A stretch of DNA of 54,395 nt, taken from an uncultured Eubacteriales bacterium. GTDB taxonomy: Bacteria; Bacillota; Clostridia; Christensenellales; CAG-314. The notes under the pieces were generated by a model. It did not search any database and was not told the DNA's origin. It worked only from the letters and a program-made list of their open reading frames with translations. Location: positions 1-54,395 of the forward strand of contig CARAIG010000046.1 in the NCBI GenBank assembly GCA_948938605.1, written 5' to 3'. This document shows, piece after piece, positions 1-8,196 of this stretch. The position numbers and the translations under genes are program-made. How positions within the stretch are numbered: the stretch's first letter is position 1; every line of letters begins with the position of its first letter.

Positions 1-474
<474 letters not shown>

Positions 475-590
475 CGAACAAGCCTTGAATACAATCAAAA
501 CCAAATAACACTAAGCTTTGTTGTGTATGCAGTTATCAATGTTCCTTTCGCACAAATCGATTACAAAGCGGAAACGCTTGTAAATACCAT

Positions 591-706
591 TGCGGTGATT
601 TAGCCTTGGGGGATCCACCTGTTCTCATACCGAACACAGAAGTTAAGCCCCAAGACGCCTAGGGTACTTGGCGGGGCACTGCCCGGGAGAGTAAGGTATT
701 GCCGCA
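591..706 (+). rRNA. rrf: 5S rRNA
   Basis: A 5S rRNA of about 116 nt with conserved loops CCGAACACAGAAGTTAAG (near 638-655) and GGGAGAGTAAGG. The 5' TTGCGG pairs with the 3' CCGCA to close helix I. It follows the 23S gene by about 115 nt, the usual 23S-5S order. End positions are estimated from the closing helix. Confidence 0.95.
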
Positions 707-717
707 TCCATTAAAAG

Positions 718-742
718 GACGAACAACTGTTCGTCTTTTTTT
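718..742 (+). terminator. rRNA operon terminator 1
   Basis: Hairpin GACGAAC/GTTCGTC followed by a run of seven T residues, directly after the 5S gene. It looks like an intrinsic terminator of the rRNA operon. Confidence 0.85.
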
Positions 743-758
743 ATGTGCTAATAATGAA

Positions 759-795
759 GGCTAAATATGTTGCGACTTTTGCAACATATTTAGCC
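759..795 (+). repeat. Perfect 15-bp inverted repeat
   Basis: GGCTAAATATGTTGC and its exact reverse complement are separated by 7 nt. A partial copy of the left arm recurs at 1168-1183, again after a terminator. There is no T-run after it, so it does not look like a terminator. Confidence 0.75.
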
Positions 796-837
796 AGCAA
801 TATAATTCAACTGTTCGATGATATAGGCAGTAAAGTA

Positions 838-888
838 GTATTGCCGCATCCATTAAAAGACTATTGCAAATGCGATAGTCTTTTTTTT
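838..888 (+). repeat. Duplicated 5S 3' tail plus second terminator
   Basis: GTATTGCCGCATCCATTAAA and the next two bases (22 nt, 838-859) repeat exactly the 5S 3' end and its flank (696-717). A new hairpin, AAGACTAT...ATAGTCTT, follows with an eight-T run. This looks like debris from recombination between rRNA operons, leaving a 5S tail with its own terminator. Confidence 0.8.
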
Positions 889-904
889 GAAAAATATTAG
901 TTTT

Positions 905-945
905 ATGTCATTCTGAGCGGAGCCGCAGGCACAGTCGAAGAATCT
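905..945. repeat. Dispersed repeat, CATTCTGAGCG type
   Basis: GTCATTCTGAGCGGAGCC leading to GTCGAAGAATCT is the first copy of a short dispersed repeat that recurs at 45491-45527 and, more diverged, at 52738-52778. It carries no recognisable gene. Confidence 0.7.
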
Positions 946-1449
946 ATGAATCAATATGAGAAATGTCGACAATGTTATTTCGTTTCACGACAAGTACCTT
1001 AGGCGCGCATAAGCGTGAAAAGTCTATTTAAGGTTAAATATGGCGAACGTAGTGAGACATATTTACTATATAAAATACAACTGTTATAAAAGAAGAATAT
1101 TTACTTTTCACATACATTTAAGGACGAACTTATGTTCGTTCTTTTTTATGTGCTAAAATACAAAAGGCTAAATATGTTGCGTCCTTTGCAACGTTAGTTT
1201 ACTAATATTTGTATATATAACTGTCGGCAATTTTGTCGGTATGTTTTTGTAAAAAAGTTTCCTTGCAGCAAATTATTGTAATACTGTAATAATTTGATAA
1301 AATGTTAAATTAACGTCTTTAAAAGCAAAGTTGGGCATATTATAAAAGTGACATTAAAAACGGGTTGTGTATCTATAAGTATAATGCACTCAAAAATGAC
1401 TTTTAATCAACTATTTTTCAGTTTATTTTAATATTTATATTCAATATAC
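946..1449. other. Gene-free stretch after the rRNA operon
   Basis: No credible gene. It contains a third terminator-like hairpin (1121-1147) and a diverged copy of the 716-775 segment at 1120-1190. The rest is AT-rich and I see nothing in it until the promoter at 1450. Confidence 0.7.
1121..1147 (+). terminator. Duplicated terminator hairpin
   Basis: GACGAAC/GTTCGTT with a T-run, followed by TATGTGCTAA as after terminator 1. It is part of a duplicated rRNA-operon tail. Confidence 0.6.
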
Positions 1450-1480
1450 TTGACGGTTATGGGGGGGGGTATGCTATACT
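1450..1480 (+). promoter_or_regulatory. Promoter with G9 tract in a 19-nt spacer
   Basis: The -35 is TTGACG (1450-1455) and the -10 is TATACT (1475-1480). The 19-nt spacer contains nine consecutive G (1461-1469). Shortening the tract by two would give the optimal 17-nt spacer, so slipped-strand changes could switch this promoter. It drives the small membrane protein gene at 1516. Confidence 0.6.
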
Positions 1481-1515
1481 ATCTCTATCCGAAAAAAATA
1501 TAGGAGGGTATTCAA

Positions 1516-1737
1516 ATGAAAACTGCTGCGAAAGTATTTATCATTATCGGTATGATTGTCGGCGCAATTGCTATTTTGCCTTTGATTTTTGGCGGAATTA
1601 CTCTTTCCAAAATGAAAGCGGCTACTTGCAAAAACGATATCACCACTTGGGCTGTACTTACGTTGTTGTTTTGCAGTATGATTGGCGGTATTTTGCTTCT
1701 TTGCTGCAAGGACGAAGACTTCGCTTCTGCCGAATAA
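1516..1737 (+). CDS. Small two-helix membrane protein
   Basis: A 73-residue protein with a strong ribosome site (TAGGAGGG, 1501-1508) 7 nt before the ATG. Residues about 6-30 and 44-63 are hydrophobic, which predicts two membrane helices joined by a short loop with Lys and Cys. The C-terminus is acidic (DEDFASAE). I recognise no family. It is monocistronic between the G-tract promoter at 1450 and a terminator at 1758. The promoter structure suggests a phase-variable or stress-type surface protein, but that is inference. The start is secure because of the ribosome site. Confidence 0.75.
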   Translation: MKTAAKVFIIIGMIVGAIAILPLIFGGITLSKMKAATCKNDITTWAVLTLLFCSMIGGILLLCCKDEDFASAE

Positions 1738-1757
1738 TTTTATTAAACAAGATATAA

Positions 1758-1789
1758 AAAGGCTTCGATGTAACGTCGGAGCTTTTTTC
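1758..1789 (+). terminator. Terminator after small membrane protein
   Basis: GCTTCGAT pairs with GTCGGAGC (two G-U pairs) and is followed by six T. Confidence 0.7.
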
Positions 1790-2052
1790 TTGTTGCAACG
1801 AACGGTTGCGTCGTTTATTTAAGTATGCTACAATATGTTTTCAGTCGCATGCGGTAAAGTTTATTTATTGCAAGCGCACTGAGCAATTAGTAATTTAGTA
1901 TGTATCCGTTTTATTGGATATACCGTCGTTCGTTATTGTATTTTTATATAAATTAATTTTGACTATACAATGCGTTGCGTTTAGAATAAGTTAATAATCG
2001 ATAAAAGTTACTTAAATTAGCCAAAGGCTAGTCGCTAATACTATTGAATACT
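1790..2052. other. AT-rich intergenic, nothing recognised
   Basis: About 260 nt without a convincing promoter, hairpin or gene. The start of the next gene lacks a clear ribosome site. Confidence 0.5.
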
Positions 2053-2802
2053 ATGTCACTATCCCAACACCAAAAACTTAACAAAAATCACTTGCAGTTA
2101 ATTGCCATTATTGCAATGACGGTAGACCACATTGCCGATTTGCTATACCCTAATTTTCAATTAACCGCACCGTCATGTATTATGCACATTGTGGGACGGC
2201 TTACTGCACCCATTATGTTCTTTTTTGTTTGCGAAGGTTTTTTCTATACAAAAAATTTAAAAAAATACTTGATACGGATGTTTTTGTTTGCAGCCATTTC
2301 GCATTTTGCTTATTGTTTTGCTTTCGGTATAAACTTTTTGCCGTTTGCAAACGGCAGTTTTTTTAACCAGACAAGCGTAATGTGGTCGTTAGCTTGGGCT
2401 GTTGTCGCATTATGGGTTCAATACAAAAGCACGTTTAACAAATGGATAAAAGCACTTTTGCTTATTTTAATATGCGTAATAACGTTTCCTGCCGATTGGA
2501 GCAGTATTGCCGTTATGGCAATAGTGTTTATGTACGGGCACCGCGGTAACCTTACCTTGCAAATGTTGTGGATGGAAGCGTGGGTGTTTATATACGCCGT
2601 TGTTTCGTTTTTCTTTGTCAACAAGGTGTACGGTATAATTTGCCTTTGTGCAATACTTGTATGGCCGTTGTTGCTGTTGTATAACGGTCAAAAGGGCAAA
2701 GCAAATTGGATGAAGTGGCTGTTTTACATATATTACCCCGCGCATTTGCTAATTGTGGGAATAATTCGCTTTTTCGTTTTGGGCAACATTCCGTTGCTTT
2801 AA
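2053..2802 (+). CDS. TraX-family integral membrane protein
   Basis: A 249-residue polytopic membrane protein with seven or more hydrophobic segments. The N-terminal part (LIAIIAMTVDHIADLL near residues 17-32, then IVGRLTAPIMFFFVCEGF) matches the TraX family (acyltransferase-like), which includes the pilin N-acetylase of F plasmids. The conserved M-x-x-D-H and G-R-L-x-x-P-I-x-x-F motifs are visible. Most chromosomal relatives in Firmicutes have no link to conjugation and no tra genes lie nearby, so the substrate is unknown. I use the ATG at 2053; a TTG three codons upstream is possible, and neither has a clear ribosome site. A GNAT gene follows 28 nt downstream. Confidence 0.8.
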   Translation: MSLSQHQKLNKNHLQLIAIIAMTVDHIADLLYPNFQLTAPSCIMHIVGRLTAPIMFFFVCEGFFYTKNLKKYLIRMFLFAAISHFAYCFAFGINFLPFANGSFFNQTSVMWSLAWAVVALWVQYKSTFNKWIKALLLILICVITFPADWSSIAVMAIVFMYGHRGNLTLQMLWMEAWVFIYAVVSFFFVNKVYGIICLCAILVWPLLLLYNGQKGKANWMKWLFYIYYPAHLLIVGIIRFFVLGNIPLL

Positions 2803-2830
2803 AAAACTCGGACGTTAAGGAGTAAAATAA

Positions 2831-3379
2831 ATGATTGCATTAAAACGCATTTTGCTGTCGGACTGCGAACTGTACGACTGGGCGGTGGAATTGCTTAAAA
2901 CAAGTTTCCCCGCTTGCGAACGCCGCGACGACGCCTTTCAACGGCAGATAATGTCGCACGCCGACTACCGACTCGTTGCAATAATCGACGACGGTCAACC
3001 CGTAGGCGTTATGGGTTATTTTGATGCGCCCAAATTTGTTTATTTTGAAAACTTTTGCGTTTGCCCCGACAAACGTAATTGCGGTTACGGAAGCCAAGTG
3101 CTTAGTATGCTTACGCAAAACCTTAACAAGCCGTTTGTTTTGGAAGCGGAATTGCCCGTTGATGAATTGACCAAACGTCGGATAGCATTTTATAAGCGTA
3201 ACGGAATGACGGAAAACCCGTATCCGCATGTGCAGCCGCATTACCGCAAGACCGATTCCGACTTACGGTTGGTGGTGTTAACATACGGCAAACAATTAAC
3301 GCAAGCGCAATATGACGCATTCCGCAATTACCTTGATGTAAACGTCGACGTCAAGTCGCCGCATTATGCCTTTAAATAG
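2831..3379 (+). CDS. GNAT-family N-acetyltransferase
   Basis: A 182-residue protein with a GNAT fold: VAIIDDGQPVGVMGYF (strands 2-4), then VCPDKRNCGYGSQVLSML, whose R-N-x-G-Y-G is the acetyl-CoA pyrophosphate loop (usually Q/RxxGxG/A), and FYKRNGM near residue 118. It transfers an acetyl group from acetyl-CoA to an unknown amine. The ribosome site AAGGAG lies 9 nt before the ATG. It is 28 nt after the TraX-family gene and probably co-transcribed with it. A strong terminator at 3399 closes the unit. Confidence 0.85.
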   Translation: MIALKRILLSDCELYDWAVELLKTSFPACERRDDAFQRQIMSHADYRLVAIIDDGQPVGVMGYFDAPKFVYFENFCVCPDKRNCGYGSQVLSMLTQNLNKPFVLEAELPVDELTKRRIAFYKRNGMTENPYPHVQPHYRKTDSDLRLVVLTYGKQLTQAQYDAFRNYLDVNVDVKSPHYAFK

Positions 3380-3398
3380 AACGATTATTGTGATTACG

Positions 3399-3438
3399 CG
3401 TCCGAAACAGGGATTGCCCTGATTTCGGGCGTTTTTTA
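3399..3438 (+). terminator. Terminator after GNAT gene
   Basis: GTCCGAAA-CAGGG and CCCTG-ATTTCGGGC form a long stem with a 4-nt loop, followed by six T. Confidence 0.85.
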
Positions 3439-3545
3439 TTGTTAGCAATGCAGTGATATAAGTGTATTATTGCGGATATATTAACAGTTTCAAAAATGAA
3501 AAAATATTTTAATATTTATCTTTTGCGACGAAAAACAAAATGTCA

Positions 3546-3574
3546 TTGACTATTTACAGCCAAAGTGATAACAT
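3546..3574 (+). promoter_or_regulatory. Likely rpoB promoter
   Basis: The -35 is TTGACT (3546-3551) and the -10 is TAACAT (3569-3574) with a 17-nt spacer, about 205 nt upstream of rpoB. The long AT-rich leader between them may be regulatory. Other -10-like TAAAAT boxes occur nearer the gene, so this is only the best-matching candidate. Confidence 0.45.
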
Positions 3575-3779
3575 ATAAACGTTATTTTATGCCCGAAAGG
3601 GGTATTTTGCACTTTTTTCGGTTTTTTACGTCAAAATATGACATTTTTTTAACGTAATTAGACGATTTTAGTGTAAAATATAACGCGTTTTGCGAACGTA
3701 TGCAAAAAAATTACGTTCGCAAGACAATTTGCAACGCTTTTAACCAATTATACGAAAATTATTTTGAGGAGTTGTGTCA

Positions 3780-6700
3780 ATGTCACAAGACATCAAAACC
3801 ATCAAGTATGGTAATCACGAAAGAAAATCGTTTTCTAAGACAAGGGAAGTTTTGCCCTTGCCTAACCTGATCGAAGTCCAAAAGTCCAGCTACCAAATGT
3901 TTTTGGATCAGGGCATCGGCGAAGTTTTCGAAGACTTTTCACCTATCGAAGACTTTGCAGGACATTTCCGTTTGGAGTTTTTGGATCACAGGTTGGACGC
4001 TACGCCCAAGTACAGCGAGGCGGAGTGCCGTTTGCGCGACGCTACATACGCCGCTCCTTTAAGACTTACCGTCCGTTTAACAAACAAAGGTACGGGCGAA
4101 TTTGTCGACCAGGAAGTATTTATGGGTGATTTTCCGCTTATGACGGAAACGGGCGGATTTATTATCAACGGTGCGGAACGCGTTATCGTTTCGCAGTTAG
4201 TACGTTCCCCCGGCGTATATTGCGATTCCTTATTGGACAAAAACGGTAAACCTGTTTTTAATACAACCGCAATGCCCAGCCGCGGCGTTTGGTTAGAGTT
4301 CGAACACGACGCTAACAACAATATTTTGTACGTTCATATCGACCGTAACCGCAAATTGCCCGTAACGGTATTGTTGCGCGGCATTATGCACGACAGCAGT
4401 ATACCGCAATGCCGTACAGGCAATAAAATCGCCGAAATCTTCGAATACGACCCCGTCCTTGCATTGACGTTTGTAAAAGACGATACGGCAACCGACCAAG
4501 AGTCTCTTGTCGAAATTTACAAGCGTTTGCGTCCGGGTGAAATTCCCACCGAGGAATCGGTGCAAAAAACGTTAAACGACCTGTTGTTTGACGCTAAGCG
4601 TTACGACCTTGCACGCGTAGGACGTTATAAATTTAACAAAAAACTTGCGCTTGCTACACGTATCGAAGGTTTGACTTTGGGTGAAGACGTGCAAGTAAGC
4701 TTGCTTACCTTTGCTAAGTACACGCAGCTTACCCGCGAACAAGCCGAACAAATTGTAAACAGCGGCGTTGTCAAAAACGTTAAAATACTTAACGAAAATG
4801 GCGTGACGGAAGAAATAGCGGTAGAAAACGGTGCAAATTTCTTTAATCGAGTTGTCGACAGACATCTTGATGAACAAGTTACAATCCCCTGCAAGCGTGT
4901 AATCGCCGCAGGAACGGTGTTGTCCGAAACGGACGCTTTCGATATTCAGCACAGCGGTATTAACGAAATCCGTACCGACAGGGAAACTTGCACAACGGTT
5001 TTGCAAGCAAACGGAAAAACAAGCGTACGCGACTACGAAAAGGCGCTTGCCGAGCATCTCGGTTGCGCGGTAATGTCGTCCAAGGGCGATATCGACGTAG
5101 TTGACGAAGTAATCGATATCAGCGGACGCGTGCTTGTGGATTTGCCCCGTTCTACATACGACGAACGTAAAAACGAAATCACCGTTGCCGAAGCGGCAGC
5201 AATCGCCGCCGAAAACGGATTTAACGTATACAAGTCCGATTCCGCAGGAGTAATCGTGCTTGCGCATGACTGTCCCAAAGTCAAAGTTATCGGTAACAAT
5301 ACCGTTTTGCCCGCTGTATTTGCAGCCGCAATCGACGCTTCTTACGTAAATATCGACTATAAAGCTTGCGGTTTGTACGAAGCGGTGGATGCAGACATCT
5401 TGCGCGACATTTTGTCGGCAGGATTGTCCGTCGAAGACGTAATCGACGCATTAAAGACACGCAAGGAAGAACTTATTTCCAAGCATATTACGCACCGCGA
5501 TATTATATCCACAGTTAACTATAACTTGTGTATGAAGTACGGCATCGGACACGCCGACGACATCGACCACTTGGGCAACCGTCGCGTACGTTCGATAGGC
5601 GAATTGTTGCAAAACCAATTCCGTATAGGTATTTCGCGTTTGGAAAGGGTAATCCGCGAACGTATGGCAATACAGGAGCCGGGCAAGGCAACGCCCCAAA
5701 CGTTAATTAACGTACGTCCCGTATCGTCCGCTATTAAGGAATTTTTCGGTTCGTCGCAATTGTCGCAATTTATGGATCAATCCAACCCCATTGCGGAACT
5801 TACTCACAAACGTAAACTGTCGGCATTGGGACCGGGCGGTCTTAACCGCGACAGGGCTACATTCGAAGTTCGTGACGTTCACTATACTCACTACGGACGT
5901 ATGTGTCCTATCGAAACTCCCGAAGGACAAAACATCGGTCTTATCACGTCCCTTGCGGGATATGCCCGTATCAACGAATACGGTTTTATCGAAGCTCCGT
6001 ACAGACGTGTTGACCGCATACACAATACGGTAACCGACACTGTCGAATATTTGTCTGCCGACGAAGAAGATAAGTACATCATCGGTCAAGCAAACGAACC
6101 GTTGGACGAAAACGGCTATTTTGCAAACGAACGTATTACTTGCCGCAGACGTGAAGAAATTTTGGAATTCCCCCGCGAAAGAGTCGATTACATCGACGTA
6201 TCTCCCCGCCAACTTATTTCGGTTGCTACAAGCCTTATTCCTTTCTTGGAAAACGACGACACCAACCGCGCGTTGATGGGCAGTAATATGCAACGTCAGG
6301 CAGTTCCCCTTATCAGTCCGGAAGCTCCCATTGTCGCAACGGGTATCGAAGCGCGCATAGCGTACGACTCCGGCGTAATGATTATTGCCGAACAAGCAGG
6401 TACGGTGCTTTCCGCATCTGCCGACAAAATCGTAGTTCAGTCGGATAACGGCACATTGCAAAACTACACTCTTAAAAAGTTTGTCCGCAGCAACCAAGGT
6501 ACTTGCATCAACCAAAAGATTATCGTTAAAGCGGGCGACCGCGTCGAAAAAGGACAAGTCCTTGCCGACGGTCCCAGTACCGACGGCGGCGAATTGGCAT
6601 TGGGTCGTAATATGATGATCGGCTTTATGACGTGGGAAGGCTATAACTACGAAGACGCAGTATTATTGTCCGAACGTCTTGTTAAGGAAGACGCGTTTAC

Positions 6701-8183
6701 TTCTATCCACATCGAGGAGTTCGAAATCGAATGCCGCGAAACAAAACTCGGACCGGAAGAATTTACCCGCGATATTCCCAACGTCGGCGAAGACGCGTTA
6801 AAGGACCTTGACGAAGACGGCGTAGTGCGTATCGGCGCAGAAGTTCACCCCAACGACATTTTGGTCGGCAAGGTTACTCCCAAGGGCGAAACGGACGCCA
6901 CTTCCGAAGAAAAACTGCTCCGCGCAATCTTCTCGGAAAAGGCGCGCGAAGTAAGGGATACTTCCTTGCGCGTTCCCAACGGTGAAGGCGGAATAGTCGT
7001 GGACGTTAAAGTGTTCACGCGTGAAAACAAGGACGAACTCGACCCCGGCGTAAGCAAGCTTGTGCGCGTATATATTGCGCAAAAGCGTAAAATCGGCGTC
7101 GGCGACAAAATGGCGGGACGTCACGGTAACAAGGGCGTAGTTTCCCGTATTCTTCCCGAAGAAGATATGCCCTTTATGGAAGACGGCACTCCGCTGCAAA
7201 TAGTACTTAACCCGTTGGGCGTTCCGTCCCGTATGAATATCGGACAGGTTTTGGAAGTCCACTTGGGACTCATTTCCAAAATGCTCGGTTGGAATATCGC
7301 CACCCCCGTATTCGACGGCGCAACCGAGGAGGAAATCCGCCACTTGTTTGAAGAAAACGGTATGGTTAACCCCAAGACAGGTAAAGTCGACGGTAAAGTT
7401 CAGCTTTATGACGGACGTACAGGCGAACCGTTTGAAAACAGGGTAACCGTCGGTTATATGTATTACTTAAAACTTATACACTTGGTTGACGACAAAATTC
7501 ACGCCCGCAGTATCGGTCCTTACAGTCTTGTTACTCAACAGCCTTTGGGCGGTAAAGCCCAATTCGGCGGACAGCGTTTCGGTGAAATGGAAGTTTGGGC
7601 GTTGGAAGCATACGGCGCAGCCAATGTGTTGCAGGAAATTTTGACGGTTAAGTCCGACGACGTAGTAGGCAGAGTAAAAACTTACGAATCTATCGTCAAA
7701 GGGGAAAATATCCCCGATCCGGGCGTACCCGAAAGTTTCAAAGTACTTATTAAGGAATTGCAGTCCTTGGCGTTGGACGTTAAAGTCCTTTCTGCCGATA
7801 ATGAAGAAATCATTGTCCGCGATTCTACCGATGACGAGTCCGACTATAACGATGTTGTACTTGCCGAACAGGAAGAACGCAAAAAGGCAATGCAGGACTT
7901 GGACGAAGGTTACGATATTTCTATCGACGGCGTTGACGGTCACGGTAAGTTTGACGACGAAGACGACGACTTCAACCTTGACAGTCTGTTTGATGATGAA
8001 AGCGAAGATTCTTTGAACGATTTATTCGGCGACGGCGAAGACGGCAGCGAAGATATCGTTGAAGACGAAGAAAACCTTGACATTAGCGGTCTTGACAGTC
8101 TGCTCGAAGCATTAAGCAACGATGCGGACGACGAAGACGACGATATCGATTTGTCGTTTGACGACGATGACGACGAAGAATAA
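3780..8183 (+). CDS. rpoB: RNA polymerase beta subunit
   Basis: The RNA polymerase beta subunit, 1467 residues. Diagnostic segments include NGAERVIVSQLVRSPGVY, the rifampicin pocket (GSSQLSQFMDQSNP, then LTHKRKLSALGPGG), GYNYEDAVLLSERLV, RKIGVGDKMAGRHGNKG and LGGKAQFGGQRFGEMEVWAL. Canonical rifampicin-contact residues are wild type. It is far longer than a typical Bacillota RpoB (about 1200). The stretch between RYDLARVGRYKFN (about residue 274) and IDHLGNRR (about 595) is some 180 residues longer than in B. subtilis, and an acidic Asp/Glu-rich tail of about 110 residues follows IVRDSTDDE. I start at ATG 3780, 9 nt after GAGGA; an in-frame GTG at 3774 sits too close to that site. rpoC follows after 13 nt. 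Confidence 0.98.
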   Translation: MSQDIKTIKYGNHERKSFSKTREVLPLPNLIEVQKSSYQMFLDQGIGEVFEDFSPIEDFAGHFRLEFLDHRLDATPKYSEAECRLRDATYAAPLRLTVRLTNKGTGEFVDQEVFMGDFPLMTETGGFIINGAERVIVSQLVRSPGVYCDSLLDKNGKPVFNTTAMPSRGVWLEFEHDANNNILYVHIDRNRKLPVTVLLRGIMHDSSIPQCRTGNKIAEIFEYDPVLALTFVKDDTATDQESLVEIYKRLRPGEIPTEESVQKTLNDLLFDAKRYDLARVGRYKFNKKLALATRIEGLTLGEDVQVSLLTFAKYTQLTREQAEQIVNSGVVKNVKILNENGVTEEIAVENGANFFNRVVDRHLDEQVTIPCKRVIAAGTVLSETDAFDIQHSGINEIRTDRETCTTVLQANGKTSVRDYEKALAEHLGCAVMSSKGDIDVVDEVIDISGRVLVDLPRSTYDERKNEITVAEAAAIAAENGFNVYKSDSAGVIVLAHDCPKVKVIGNNTVLPAVFAAAIDASYVNIDYKACGLYEAVDADILRDILSAGLSVEDVIDALKTRKEELISKHITHRDIISTVNYNLCMKYGIGHADDIDHLGNRRVRSIGELLQNQFRIGISRLERVIRERMAIQEPGKATPQTLINVRPVSSAIKEFFGSSQLSQFMDQSNPIAELTHKRKLSALGPGGLNRDRATFEVRDVHYTHYGRMCPIETPEGQNIGLITSLAGYARINEYGFIEAPYRRVDRIHNTVTDTVEYLSADEEDKYIIGQANEPLDENGYFANERITCRRREEILEFPRERVDYIDVSPRQLISVATSLIPFLENDDTNRALMGSNMQRQAVPLISPEAPIVATGIEARIAYDSGVMIIAEQAGTVLSASADKIVVQSDNGTLQNYTLKKFVRSNQGTCINQKIIVKAGDRVEKGQVLADGPSTDGGELALGRNMMIGFMTWEGYNYEDAVLLSERLVKEDAFTSIHIEEFEIECRETKLGPEEFTRDIPNVGEDALKDLDEDGVVRIGAEVHPNDILVGKVTPKGETDATSEEKLLRAIFSEKAREVRDTSLRVPNGEGGIVVDVKVFTRENKDELDPGVSKLVRVYIAQKRKIGVGDKMAGRHGNKGVVSRILPEEDMPFMEDGTPLQIVLNPLGVPSRMNIGQVLEVHLGLISKMLGWNIATPVFDGATEEEIRHLFEENGMVNPKTGKVDGKVQLYDGRTGEPFENRVTVGYMYYLKLIHLVDDKIHARSIGPYSLVTQQPLGGKAQFGGQRFGEMEVWALEAYGAANVLQEILTVKSDDVVGRVKTYESIVKGENIPDPGVPESFKVLIKELQSLALDVKVLSADNEEIIVRDSTDDESDYNDVVLAEQEERKKAMQDLDEGYDISIDGVDGHGKFDDEDDDFNLDSLFDDESEDSLNDLFGDGEDGSEDIVEDEENLDISGLDSLLEALSNDADDEDDDIDLSFDDDDDEE

Positions 8184-8196
8184 GGAGGGAATGTAA

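Noticed and set aside
2053..2802. TraX-like protein as sign of a conjugative element
   Set aside because: No other transfer genes, integrase or attachment site is nearby; chromosomal TraX homologues are common.
5703..6557. Open frame on the - strand opposite rpoB
   Set aside because: Shadow of rpoB with no family match or start signal.
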